From: an uncultured Clostridia bacterium | GTDB lineage: Bacteria; Bacillota; Clostridia; TANB77; CAG-465 | DNA: 64,000 nucleotides | Assembly: GCA_934169925.1 (NCBI GenBank) | Contig: CAKPOO010000006.1 | Span: 1-64,000 of the forward strand | Reading direction: 5' to 3' | Shown here: piece by piece, positions 26,475 through 34,965 of the stretch | Numbering within the stretch: the stretch's first letter is position 1 | Layout: each line of letters starts with the position of its first letter | Program-made: the position numbers and the translations under genes | The notes under the pieces: model-generated | The model's input: the letters and a program-made list of their open reading frames with translations, nothing else | What the model was told of the DNA's origin: nothing | The model's database searches: none

Positions 26475-27388
26475 AATCAACAAGACAAGCATATGGTGAG
26501 TTTTTAGTAGAAGCAGGCTTAAAAAATCAAGATGTTGTTGTTCTTGATGCAGATTTAGCAGAAGCTACAAAAACTAATGAATTTAAAAAAGTATTTCCAC
26601 AAAGACATTTTGACGTTGGAATAGCAGAACAAGATTTAATTGGAACAGCATGTGGTATGGCTTTATCAGGAAAAAAGGTATTTGCATCAACATTTGCTAT
26701 GTTTCTTGCAGGTAGAGCTTATGAACAGGTAAGAAATACAGCTGCATATTCACATGTAAACATTAACTTATGTGCAACGCATGCAGGTCTTTCTGTAGGT
26801 GAAGATGGTCCGACACACCAATGTATTGAAGATATAGCATTGATGAATGTAATACCAACAATGAAAGTACTTTGTCCAGCAGATGATATTGCAACTAAAA
26901 AAATATTAGATTTATCTATTGGAGAAGAAGGACCAAAATATATACGTCTTGGAAGAAGTGATGTAGAAGATGTTTATAGCTTAAATGATAATTTTATTCT
27001 AGGAGGTTCTCATACTTTTGGAAAAGGTAAAGATGGTACTATTTTTGCTGTTGGTCAAACAGTAGCAATGGCATTACATGCAAAAGAAATTCTTGCAAAA
27101 GAAAATATAGATGTAAGGGTTGTAGATTTGTATAGCATAAAACCTGTAGATAAAGCGACAATAATAAAATGTGCAAAAGAAACACAAAAACTTGTATCTA
27201 TTGAAGATCATAGTGTAATAGGTGGAATTGGCTCTATAATTTCAAATGTTTTGACAGAAGAATATCCTAAGAAGTTAATAAAAATAGGAGTAGAAGATAA
27301 GTTTGGAAAGTCAGGTAATTACAAAAAAGTGTACAAATTATATGGAATAACAACAGAAAATATAGTAGATAAATTTAAAAATTATTAA
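26471..27388 (+). CDS. Transketolase, C-terminal subunit
   Basis: Second half of the split transketolase, 305 residues, covering the pyrimidine-binding and C-terminal domains. The glutamate that activates ThDP lies in GIAEQDLIGTACGMALSG, followed by THAGLSVGEDGPTHQ and the C-terminal SIEDHSVIGGIGS region. It overlaps the N-terminal subunit by ATGA. DXP synthase is similar but is a single longer chain; the two-gene layout favours transketolase. Confidence 0.93.
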   Translation: MKSTRQAYGEFLVEAGLKNQDVVVLDADLAEATKTNEFKKVFPQRHFDVGIAEQDLIGTACGMALSGKKVFASTFAMFLAGRAYEQVRNTAAYSHVNINLCATHAGLSVGEDGPTHQCIEDIALMNVIPTMKVLCPADDIATKKILDLSIGEEGPKYIRLGRSDVEDVYSLNDNFILGGSHTFGKGKDGTIFAVGQTVAMALHAKEILAKENIDVRVVDLYSIKPVDKATIIKCAKETQKLVSIEDHSVIGGIGSIISNVLTEEYPKKLIKIGVEDKFGKSGNYKKVYKLYGITTENIVDKFKNY

Positions 27389-27390
27389 TA

Positions 27391-27428
27391 AAAAAACCAA
27401 AATAATATTTTATTATTTTGGTTTTTTA
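27391..27428. terminator. Bidirectional terminator between convergent genes
   Basis: A 16-17 bp A/T-rich stem (AAAACCAAAATAATA with its complement) has a T tract on each strand, ending both the transketolase genes and the minus-strand gene. Confidence 0.85.
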
Positions 27429-27430
27429 TT

Positions 27431-28429
27431 CTATAATGGATTAATTTCAAACTTAATTTTAAATTTTTTAAAGTCATTTAAAGTATTAGTTTCTAAGCAT
27501 TCTAAATATTCATCGAGGTCAGATTCCTTTTTGCAAGCAGCAATAATTGCAGGATTAAGTTCATATTTAAACATTAATTCAAAAGCATATTTTAAAGCTT
27601 CTGGAATTGATTTACCTTCACGATCTCTTATTAAAGAATAAGTTTCTCTAAATCTAGCAAGTACAGAATGTTTTGTATAATATTTTCTTGAAAATGTAAA
27701 TTCTTTTTTTATTACGTCTTCTGCTGAAGAATAAGAATCGGGATATTTTTTTAGATAATTATTTATTTCTGAACATTTATATGGTAAATAAACATAATCT
27801 TCAGTTATAACTAAAACTTTATTATCTGGAATATTAACTTTTTTATCATAAATTTTTTTCTTTGCTTTTTTATTTTTATTAATATCATCTATTGTATATG
27901 ATTTTAGTACCATTGTTGCTGGATCTATAATTTTGGTATATTCTTTATTTTTTTCAAGCATTATAAATGAAATGTAATTATTATTAATTAAATCAATTTC
28001 TTTTAATGTAGTATTTTTTAAATTCGAAAAACTTTTTATTTTATCTTCTATTGAAGAGATTATATCTGAGTAAAATTCTTTATCTTTTTTTGTAGTTTCA
28101 ATTGAAATTAAAAGATCAACAGTACTTTGAATTAATTCATTTAAAGTTCTCTTTAGATTATATAATAAATTAATACTATTATTTGATTCTTCAAAAATTC
28201 TGGTGCCAGAAGAAAGAAGTTCTTTTTGAGTAAAGTCTAATTCTGAGTTTGCAATAATTTCATTTAAATTGTTTATATATTCTACAATTGTATCTCTTCT
28301 TGCTTCTTGGTATACAATTCTATTTTTTATATCTTCAATTTCATTTTCAGAATTAGTTAAAAATTTAAAGTCATTTTCTGTGAATAAACCATTTAAAAAA
28401 ATTGATGTATGTAAAATTTCACTGTTCAT
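27431..28429 (-). CDS. Unknown coiled-coil protein
   Basis: A 332-residue soluble protein I do not recognise. The N-terminal half (about 30-170) is mostly helical and probably coiled coil (long runs of Asn, Ile, Lys, Glu heptads); the C-terminal half is basic with KYYTKHSVLARFRETYSLI and SIPEALKYAFELMFKYELNP. No signal peptide or membrane helix. The start at 28429 follows GGAGGGAGATATTTT on the minus strand; an in-frame ATG 19 codons upstream lacks a site. It is convergent with transketolase and divergent from the TasA-like cluster. Confidence 0.8.
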   Translation of the reverse strand: MNSEILHTSIFLNGLFTENDFKFLTNSENEIEDIKNRIVYQEARRDTIVEYINNLNEIIANSELDFTQKELLSSGTRIFEESNNSINLLYNLKRTLNELIQSTVDLLISIETTKKDKEFYSDIISSIEDKIKSFSNLKNTTLKEIDLINNNYISFIMLEKNKEYTKIIDPATMVLKSYTIDDINKNKKAKKKIYDKKVNIPDNKVLVITEDYVYLPYKCSEINNYLKKYPDSYSSAEDVIKKEFTFSRKYYTKHSVLARFRETYSLIRDREGKSIPEALKYAFELMFKYELNPAIIAACKKESDLDEYLECLETNTLNDFKKFKIKFEINPL

Positions 28430-28587
28430 AAAATATCTCCCTCCTAAAAAATAACAAATAATACAATTCACATTATATTTTAACATATTCAGATAAAAAT
28501 AGTCTATACATTTTAAAAAATAATGTCAAAAAAGTATTACATAAATACTACATTTGTGTAATAAAAGTGTAATATAGACTCTTTTTG

Positions 28588-28616
28588 TTGACGAATTTTT
28601 TACTTTTTTGTAAAAT
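28588..28616 (+). promoter_or_regulatory. Promoter of the SipW/TasA-like cluster
   Basis: TTGACG (28588-28593), 17-bp spacer, TAAAAT (28611-28616), 60 bases before the first gene. Confidence 0.7.
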
Positions 28617-28675
28617 TTTATGTGTATAAAAGTGTTAACTTTGATGCACATATTCAAATAAAAGGAGGAGAAGAA

Positions 28676-29212
28676 ATGAAAAAAAGAAATTACCTTGTTA
28701 TTGTTTTAGCTGTAGCTTTACTTGCTTTAGCAGTAGGTTATGCGTCTTTTTCACAAAATTTAACAATTTCAGGTACAGCAACAGCTAATGCTAAATGGGA
28801 TGTTAAATTTACAAAGGCAACAATGTCTGATGTAAATCATGGTACAGCAACTGTTACTTCTGACGATGAAATCACTATTGATGGAACTTTAGCATTTCCA
28901 GGTGATGGATTTACTATGACATCAGAAATTACAAATGCTGGAACTTTAGCTGCAAAATTAACAGAATTTACTTTAGTAGATGATCTAGGAAATGAATTTT
29001 CTAATGATAATATAACTGTTTCAATTCCAAACATTGTTACAGATGGATCTGAAGTTATTGCTGCTGGTGCAAAATGTCCAGTAACTATTTCAGTAAAATG
29101 GAATGAAGATTCAGAAGTAGAATCTGCTGTAGCTAAATTTAAAGTTAAATTTAAATATGAACAAGATACAACAACAGTTAATGTTCAACCAGAACATGGT
29201 GTACATCAATAA
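28676..29212 (+). CDS. TasA-like secreted protein with SipW-dependent signal peptide
   Basis: A 178-residue exported protein. The basic start MKKRNYL, hydrophobic core VIVLAVALLALAVGYA and the sequence YASFSQNLTISGTATA match the SipW-type signal seen in TasA and camelysin. The rest is a predicted beta-rich domain (EITNAGTLAAKLTEFTLVDD; VTISVKWNED) like the TasA fold; TasA forms biofilm fibres in Bacillus. AAAGGAGGAG precedes the ATG; the earlier in-frame ATG at 28622 has none. A terminator follows, then the peptidase gene, suggesting more of this protein than of the enzyme is made. Confidence 0.85.
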   Translation: MKKRNYLVIVLAVALLALAVGYASFSQNLTISGTATANAKWDVKFTKATMSDVNHGTATVTSDDEITIDGTLAFPGDGFTMTSEITNAGTLAAKLTEFTLVDDLGNEFSNDNITVSIPNIVTDGSEVIAAGAKCPVTISVKWNEDSEVESAVAKFKVKFKYEQDTTTVNVQPEHGVHQ

Positions 29213-29224
29213 TATAAATTTACG

Positions 29225-29249
29225 AAAAAGCACCATTGAGTGCTTTTTT
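29225..29249 (+). terminator. Terminator after the TasA-like gene
   Basis: AAAAAGCAC/GTGCTTTTTT with loop CATTGA and six T. It may allow read-through to the peptidase gene, which has no obvious promoter. Confidence 0.75.
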
Positions 29250-29281
29250 GTAGTTTATTTGAATTAATGTGAAGGAAAGTT

Positions 29282-30463
29282 ATGCAAAAATCAAAAGTAG
29301 CAACAATTGGGATTATTATTATAATTGGAATATATGTAATATTATCAAGTATAGTTCTTATATATCAACATAATTTTTCTTATTTATATATAATAAATCC
29401 TGTTTTTTATATATTAATAGCTATATCTCTAAAAGTTACTATTGGTAAAACCTTAGAAAAAACAAAGATAAAAAAAGAAGTTTTAAATTGTGTTTTAGTG
29501 GCCGTAATTTCGTATATAATTATCTATTTAATTAGTGGCCTATTTGTTACATTTGGAAAAAATCCGTATTCAACTAATTTTGTTGGCGTATTTATAAATT
29601 GTTGGATTTTGGGAATTCCTGCAATATTAAGGGAATATATTAGATACAAATTGATTAATAATGTATACGAAAAAGATAAAATAAAAATAGCTGTTTTTAT
29701 TTCAATAATATATATATTTATTGAAAGTGAAGTATATATTATTCTTTCAAAAGAAATAAGTGCAATAGTATTAATTAAATTTTTAGCTGTTACAGTATTA
29801 CCACTTATTATAAAAAATATTCTATTTTCATATATTGATATGAATGCAGATTTAAAATCAGTTATTGTATATGATTTTATAACTAGATTGTTTATGTGGA
29901 CATGTCCGATACTACCGAATTCTCCTTGGATTATGAACTCAGTTATTGAGATTATGGTACCACTTCTATGTTATATATATATTTGTTATATAAAAGGAAA
30001 AAAATATATTAATGTTTATCAAGAAAAAGTAATTGAAAACGATCCAAAAAGTTATATTGCATTTATAATTATAATAATACTTTTTATTTGGTTTATTATA
30101 GGCGTTTTTCCTGTAAAACCTATAGCGGTTGCCACTGCTAGTATGGAACCAGAAATTTTTATTGGTGATGTTGCAATTATAAAAAAGTGTAATGTTAATG
30201 ATGTTATAGTAGGAGATATAATTGAGTATAGTTTAGATGATATTACTGTAATACATAGAGTTGTAAAAAAAGAACAAATAAAAGGTGAAATTTTATTTAC
30301 AACAAAGGGAGATAATAATAGACAAGAAGATGATTTAAAAGTAAATGAAAGTCAACTTTTAGGAAAAGTTATTTTTAAAATTAAATATATTGGCTATCCA
30401 TCAATTTGGTTACATTTATTACAAGAAGAAAAACAAGTAAATGTATCAACAGGAGATGCTTAG
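29282..30463 (+). CDS. SipW-type (S26B) signal peptidase with long N-terminal membrane domain
   Basis: The C-terminal ~130 residues form a signal peptidase I of the ER/SipW type: catalytic S287 in TASMEPEIFIGD, H325 in VIHRVVKK (His, not the Lys of ordinary bacterial enzymes) and D344 in KGDNNRQED. It should cleave the SipW-type signals of the two neighbouring exported proteins. Unlike the ~190-residue SipW of Bacillus, the chain has 393 residues, with about 260 N-terminal residues holding seven or eight membrane helices of unknown role. GAAGGAAAG precedes the ATG. The DUF5305-like gene follows after 13 bases. Confidence 0.88.
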   Translation: MQKSKVATIGIIIIIGIYVILSSIVLIYQHNFSYLYIINPVFYILIAISLKVTIGKTLEKTKIKKEVLNCVLVAVISYIIIYLISGLFVTFGKNPYSTNFVGVFINCWILGIPAILREYIRYKLINNVYEKDKIKIAVFISIIYIFIESEVYIILSKEISAIVLIKFLAVTVLPLIIKNILFSYIDMNADLKSVIVYDFITRLFMWTCPILPNSPWIMNSVIEIMVPLLCYIYICYIKGKKYINVYQEKVIENDPKSYIAFIIIIILFIWFIIGVFPVKPIAVATASMEPEIFIGDVAIIKKCNVNDVIVGDIIEYSLDDITVIHRVVKKEQIKGEILFTTKGDNNRQEDDLKVNESQLLGKVIFKIKYIGYPSIWLHLLQEEKQVNVSTGDA

Positions 30464-30476
30464 AAAGGAGGCGTAG

Positions 30477-31556
30477 ATGAGAGTAAAATCTAGAGTAAAA
30501 AAAGATAAAAACAATAGGTTAAGAAGATCAACTAAAATAATTTTAACTATTGTTCTTATATGTTTATTTGCTATTTCTTTGTTTACTTTAGTGAAAAATC
30601 TACTGATTTCCTCTGAAAATATAAATAATAAGAAAGAAATATATTCATATTCTAATAAATTTAATTATAATTATGATGTTGTTTTAAAGGATAATCCATA
30701 TACAGATACTAAAATATTAGGTATGGATACTACAGCATATGTTACAGATCTTATAGATTACATTGATTTAAACTTAAATTATAATTATGATTCTGATGTT
30801 TCAAGTGATATTGAGTATACATACAAGATTACTTCAAAACTTGTTGGAATATATACTTCTAATGGTGAAGAGCAGAATGTTTGGAATAAAAGTTACATTT
30901 TAATGGATGAACAAAAGAGTAAAGCAAGTGGTAATGGTTTTAATATAAATGAAAAAATAAAACTTGATTTAAAAAAAGAAAATGAACTTGTAAAATCTTT
31001 TGAACAACAATTATTTATGAGTATTGATGCTAGATATATTGTTACATTAAGCGTTACATCTGAAACTATGATTGAAGAAAAATTGGTTAAGAATAATTAT
31101 CAAACCACAGTTTCTATAGATTTAGGTTCAAAAACTACATCAATAAAAGGTGATAATAATAAAGATAATAGACAATATGTAACAAAAGATGTTATACAAA
31201 CAAGAAGTATTAATAAAGTTGAAGTATCTATAGGTGTTGTATGTTTTATACTAGCAATAATAATATTTAGAAAATTGTCAAAATCTGAAACATCTAGATT
31301 TATAAGAAATGATTACAGAATTGAACTTAATAAAATTCTTAGATTGTGTCAAGATAAGATTGTACAAGTTAGTAATAAAATTGAAGTCAATCAAACAAAT
31401 GTCATTGATGTTAAAGACTTTGGTGAAATTATCAAATTATCAGAAGAATTGTTTAAACCGATACTTTATTGGACTGATACAGATGAAGATGAATCTTGGT
31501 TTTGCGTTGTAAGTAACAATGTAAGTTATAGATATATTTTAAAAAGTAAAGGTTAG
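30477..31556 (+). CDS. DUF5305-like membrane protein of the SipW cluster
   Basis: A 359-residue protein with one N-terminal membrane helix (about 18-40), an outer domain of about 210 residues rich in beta-type sequence (NYDVVLKDNPYTDTK, YILMDEQKSKASGNGF), a second helix (about 257-275, VSIGVVCFILAIIIFRKL) and a cytoplasmic tail. The order and the outer domain resemble DUF5305 proteins, which often accompany SipW peptidases; function unknown. AAAGGAGGCG precedes the ATG at 30477. A hairpin overlaps its stop codon. Confidence 0.7.
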   Translation: MRVKSRVKKDKNNRLRRSTKIILTIVLICLFAISLFTLVKNLLISSENINNKKEIYSYSNKFNYNYDVVLKDNPYTDTKILGMDTTAYVTDLIDYIDLNLNYNYDSDVSSDIEYTYKITSKLVGIYTSNGEEQNVWNKSYILMDEQKSKASGNGFNINEKIKLDLKKENELVKSFEQQLFMSIDARYIVTLSVTSETMIEEKLVKNNYQTTVSIDLGSKTTSIKGDNNKDNRQYVTKDVIQTRSINKVEVSIGVVCFILAIIIFRKLSKSETSRFIRNDYRIELNKILRLCQDKIVQVSNKIEVNQTNVIDVKDFGEIIKLSEELFKPILYWTDTDEDESWFCVVSNNVSYRYILKSKG

Positions 31557-31580
31557 ATAAATTTTGTCTAACCTTTTTAT
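31548..31580 (+). terminator. Hairpin over the DUF5305 stop codon
   Basis: AAAGGTTAGA/TCTAACCTTT, 10 bp, followed by TTTAT. The next gene's ribosome site begins directly after, so partial read-through is likely. Confidence 0.65.
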
Positions 31581-31593
31581 TTGGTGTGATATT

Positions 31594-32412
31594 ATGAAAT
31601 ATAAGTTAAAAAGAAAACATAGAAAAAATATTAAAATGATGTACGTTTTTTTAGTTATTTTAGTAGTATTAATTGGATTAAGTGTTGGATATGCATCTTT
31701 TTCATCAAATTTATTTATTACGGGAAAAATATCTTTAGGAGGTAATAATAGTTTAATAGATAAAGTTGTTGACACTGGTGATGGTCTTCATAAAATAGAT
31801 GATGATAAATACTATTTTGTAGGAAAAAATGTAGATAATTATATAAAATTAATGGGAAAAAATAATGAAGTAGATTCCACTATATGGAGAATAATAGGAA
31901 TTGATAAAAATGGTATAAAATTAAGAAAAGAAGAAAGTATTGGAAATATTGCTTGGAATACAAAAGGTTCTAAAGTCTGGGCAGATTCAAGTTTGAATGA
32001 AAAGTTAAATGGTGACTTTTATGCATCATTGAGTAATAGCATTAATCTTAATCAATTAGTTCAAAATCCAATTTGGAATATCGGAGAATCTAAAGATGGT
32101 ATATCTATATATTCAAATGTTGAATATCAAGGAACAGTATATAGCGCAAAGCCAGTTGGACTTACAACAATAGAAGACTATAAATATACTGGCAACTCTG
32201 ATGGATGGATGAAAGAAGGTAATTTCCAATGGACAATTACGGCGTATTATGGAAATTCAACAGTATATAGAATAAATGCAACAGGTAATTCTAGAAATTC
32301 AAACGTTACATACGAATCTATTGTAAAACCAGTAATATATTTAAAAGCTAATGTAAAACTAAAAGGTAGTGGAAAATATGATGATCCATATATTGTAGTT
32401 ACAGCAAATTAA
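31594..32412 (+). CDS. Second SipW-signal exported protein with a C-terminal repeat-type domain
   Basis: The 272-residue protein starts with a very basic leader (KYKLKRKHRKNIK), a hydrophobic core and GYASFSSNLFITGKISLGG, the same signal type as the TasA-like protein upstream. The mature part is unlike TasA: it contains STIWRIIGIDKNGIKL and ends with KPVIYLKANVKLKGSG, a pattern seen in exported proteins of uncultured Bacillota, with no known function. ATG 31594 follows GGTGTGAT. Probably another SipW substrate, perhaps a fibre cap or anchor. Confidence 0.75.
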   Translation: MKYKLKRKHRKNIKMMYVFLVILVVLIGLSVGYASFSSNLFITGKISLGGNNSLIDKVVDTGDGLHKIDDDKYYFVGKNVDNYIKLMGKNNEVDSTIWRIIGIDKNGIKLRKEESIGNIAWNTKGSKVWADSSLNEKLNGDFYASLSNSINLNQLVQNPIWNIGESKDGISIYSNVEYQGTVYSAKPVGLTTIEDYKYTGNSDGWMKEGNFQWTITAYYGNSTVYRINATGNSRNSNVTYESIVKPVIYLKANVKLKGSGKYDDPYIVVTAN

Positions 32413-32421
32413 AATATAAAA

Positions 32422-32448
32422 AAATGAGCAGCTATTAGCTGCTCATTT
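32422..32448. terminator. Terminator between the SipW cluster and the rfb operon
   Basis: AAATGAGCAGCT/AGCTGCTCATTT, 12 bp. The minus strand carries seven T directly after it, so it mainly ends the rfb operon; plus-strand T richness is weaker. Confidence 0.8.
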
Positions 32449-32470
32449 GTGTTATTGTATTTTTTAGATC

Positions 32471-33493
32471 TTATTTGTTATCATACATTGTATGATAATA
32501 GTTCTGATACTCGCCAGATATGATATCTTCCCACCAAGATTTATTGTTTAAGTACCAATTTATTGTTTCTTTGATACCATCTTCAAATTTTGTCTCAGGA
32601 AGCCAGCCAAGTTCTTTATGAATCTTTGTTGGATCAATAGCATAACGCATATCATGACCTTTACGATCTTTTACATAAGTAATCAAGCTTTCAGGTTTTC
32701 CAAGTTCCTTGCAGATAAGCTTTACAATGTCAATGTTTGCCATCTCATTATGACCACCTACATTATAAACCTCGCCAACTTTTCCTTTGTGAATGATAAG
32801 ATCAATTGCCTTGCAATGATCCTTAACATATAACCAGTCTCTTACATTCAAACCATTTCCATATACTGGTAAAGGTTTATCATGTAAAGCATTGATTATC
32901 ATTAAAGGAATAAGCTTCTCTGGAAAATGGTAAGGACCATAATTGTTAGAACACCTGCTTATAGTTACTGGTAATCCATAAGTTCTATAATATGCCATTA
33001 CAAGTAAATCTGCAGCGGCCTTTGAAGAACTATATGGACTTGATGTATGAATTGGTGTTTCCTCTGTAAAGAACAAATCTGGTCTGTCAAGAGGTAAATC
33101 ACCATACACCTCATCAGTAGATACCTGATGATATCTTTCAATGCCATATTTCCTGCAAGCATCCATTAAAACAGCTGTACCGATTATATTGGTATTTAAA
33201 AATACCTCCGGATTTTCAATAGATCTATCAACATGACTTTCTGCAGCAAAGTTTACCACGATATCTGGCTTTTCCTTTTCAAATAATTTGTAAATTGCAT
33301 CTCTATCTGTGATGTCAATTTTTTCAAACTTGAAGTTAGGATTATCCATGACACTTGAAAGTGTTGATAAGTTTCCTGCATATGTTAAAGCATCTAAGCA
33401 GACAATTTTATAGTCTGGATGAGTTTCCAACATATGGAAAATGAAATTAGATCCAATGAATCCAGCACCACCAGTTACAAAAACTTTTTTCAT
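32471..33493 (-). CDS. rfbB: dTDP-glucose 4,6-dehydratase
   Basis: Second step of dTDP-L-rhamnose synthesis: dTDP-glucose to dTDP-4-keto-6-deoxyglucose. The 340-residue SDR has the NAD site GGAGFIGSNF, the YxxxK pair in YSSSKAAAD, and the family's DEVYGDLP (Thr-Asp-Glu catalytic set: STDEVYG). Last gene of the minus-strand rfbD-A-C-B operon, 10 bases after rfbC, with an AGGAGGG site. Frequent CAG and AAG codons differ from the flanking genes. Confidence 0.97.
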   Translation of the reverse strand: MKKVFVTGGAGFIGSNFIFHMLETHPDYKIVCLDALTYAGNLSTLSSVMDNPNFKFEKIDITDRDAIYKLFEKEKPDIVVNFAAESHVDRSIENPEVFLNTNIIGTAVLMDACRKYGIERYHQVSTDEVYGDLPLDRPDLFFTEETPIHTSSPYSSSKAAADLLVMAYYRTYGLPVTISRCSNNYGPYHFPEKLIPLMIINALHDKPLPVYGNGLNVRDWLYVKDHCKAIDLIIHKGKVGEVYNVGGHNEMANIDIVKLICKELGKPESLITYVKDRKGHDMRYAIDPTKIHKELGWLPETKFEDGIKETINWYLNNKSWWEDIISGEYQNYYHTMYDNK

Positions 33494-33503
33494 AAGAACC
33501 CTC

Positions 33504-34079
33504 CTATAAGTCTTTAAATAAATCTGTGTTTCTAAGTTCCTTTAAATTTGGCCAAACTGCATCTTTTGGAGAAGTGTTTATCTTTGTATCACTGTCAAAT
33601 GGCCATTTAATTCCAATATCTGGATCGTCCCATTTAACACCACCTTCTGCTGCAGGATTAAAATCACTATCTACTTTGTAACAAAAAGTTGCAAAATCAG
33701 ATAACACATAAAATCCATGTGCAAAACCTCTAGGTATCATAAACATCTTACAATTATCTTCTGATAAGATAACTCCGTAATATTTACCGTAGGTTTTACT
33801 ACCTGGTCTTAAGTCGACAGCTACATCATAAACAGTACCTTCAGTACATCTAACAAGTTTTGCCTGAACATTTTCTTTCTGAAAATGTAGACCTCTAAGA
33901 ACACCTTTTGAAGATCTAGACTGATTATCCTGAACAAATTCATAATCAAGTCCTATCTCTTCGAATTCTTTCTTAGAATATGTTTCCATAAAGTATCCTC
34001 TATTATCGCCAAACTTTGTGGGCTCTACAACATAGAGCCCCTCAAAGTTGGCACACTGAGTTTTAGTAAATTTTGACAT
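33504..34079 (-). CDS. rfbC: dTDP-4-dehydrorhamnose 3,5-epimerase
   Basis: Cupin-fold epimerase, third step of dTDP-rhamnose synthesis. The 191 residues include DNQSRSSKGVLRGLHFQ with the catalytic histidine, YDVAVDLRPGSKTYG and IPRGFAHGFYVLSD. The start overlaps the rfbA stop by one base, so translation is coupled. Codon use matches the other rfb genes. Confidence 0.97.
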   Translation of the reverse strand: MSKFTKTQCANFEGLYVVEPTKFGDNRGYFMETYSKKEFEEIGLDYEFVQDNQSRSSKGVLRGLHFQKENVQAKLVRCTEGTVYDVAVDLRPGSKTYGKYYGVILSEDNCKMFMIPRGFAHGFYVLSDFATFCYKVDSDFNPAAEGGVKWDDPDIGIKWPFDSDTKINTSPKDAVWPNLKELRNTDLFKDL

Positions 34080-34963
34080 TACTTTATTTCTCCTTCCGCA
34101 ACCTTAATTAAATACTTACCATATTCAGTTTTTTCAAGCTTTTTGCCAAGAGCAAGTAACTGATCCTGGTCAATATATCCTTTCTTGTATGCAATTTCTT
34201 CTATACAAGAAATATAAAGACCCTGACGTTTCTGTACAGTTTCGACAAAGTTTGCAGCCTGGAGTAACATATCTGGATTTCCTGTATCAAGCCAAGCAAA
34301 GCCTCTACCAAGTGTTTCAACACTTAAAATACCTCTTGATAAGTATTCATTGTTTACACTTGTGATTTCTATCTCATTTCTTTTTGAAGGAATGACATTC
34401 TTAGCTATCTCTATAACATTGTTGTCATAGAAATAAAGACCTGGTACAGCATAGTTAGACTTTGGAACTTCTGGTTTTTCTTCTATAGATAACGCCTTTC
34501 CATTCTTATCAAAATCTACAACACCGTATTCCTTTGGATTTGATACATACTTTCCAAAGATTGTTGCACCACCATGGTTTTCAACTCTGTTAACAGCAGA
34601 CATAAGTGTGCTACTAAATGACTGGCCATAAAATAAATTATCACCTAATACAAGTGCAACACAGTCCTTGCCAATGAAATCTTCGCCAATGATAAAAGCA
34701 TCAGCAAGTCCACGAGGAGTTTCCTGTACTTTGTATTCAAATTTCATACCAAGAAAACTGCCATCACCAAAAAGTTCCCTGAAAGTGTCAATATCTCTTG
34801 GAGTAGAAATGATTAATACTTCCTTTATACCAGCAAGCATTAAAGTTGACAAAGGATAATAGATCATAGGCTTATCATAAACTGGCATAATCTGCTTTGA
34901 GATTGCCTTAGTTAATGGATAAAGTCTTGTTCCTGAACCACCTGCTAAAATAATACCTTTCAT
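34079..34963 (-). CDS. rfbA: Glucose-1-phosphate thymidylyltransferase
   Basis: First step of the pathway, making dTDP-glucose from dTTP and glucose-1-phosphate. The 294-residue nucleotidyltransferase starts MKGIILAGGSGTRLYPLTKAI and carries the metal aspartate in LVLGDNLFYG and IEEKPEVPKSNYAVPGLYFYD. It begins two bases after rfbD, whose end supplies the AGGAGG site. Confidence 0.97.
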   Translation of the reverse strand: MKGIILAGGSGTRLYPLTKAISKQIMPVYDKPMIYYPLSTLMLAGIKEVLIISTPRDIDTFRELFGDGSFLGMKFEYKVQETPRGLADAFIIGEDFIGKDCVALVLGDNLFYGQSFSSTLMSAVNRVENHGGATIFGKYVSNPKEYGVVDFDKNGKALSIEEKPEVPKSNYAVPGLYFYDNNVIEIAKNVIPSKRNEIEITSVNNEYLSRGILSVETLGRGFAWLDTGNPDMLLQAANFVETVQKRQGLYISCIEEIAYKKGYIDQDQLLALGKKLEKTEYGKYLIKVAEGEIK

Positions 34964-34965
34964 AG

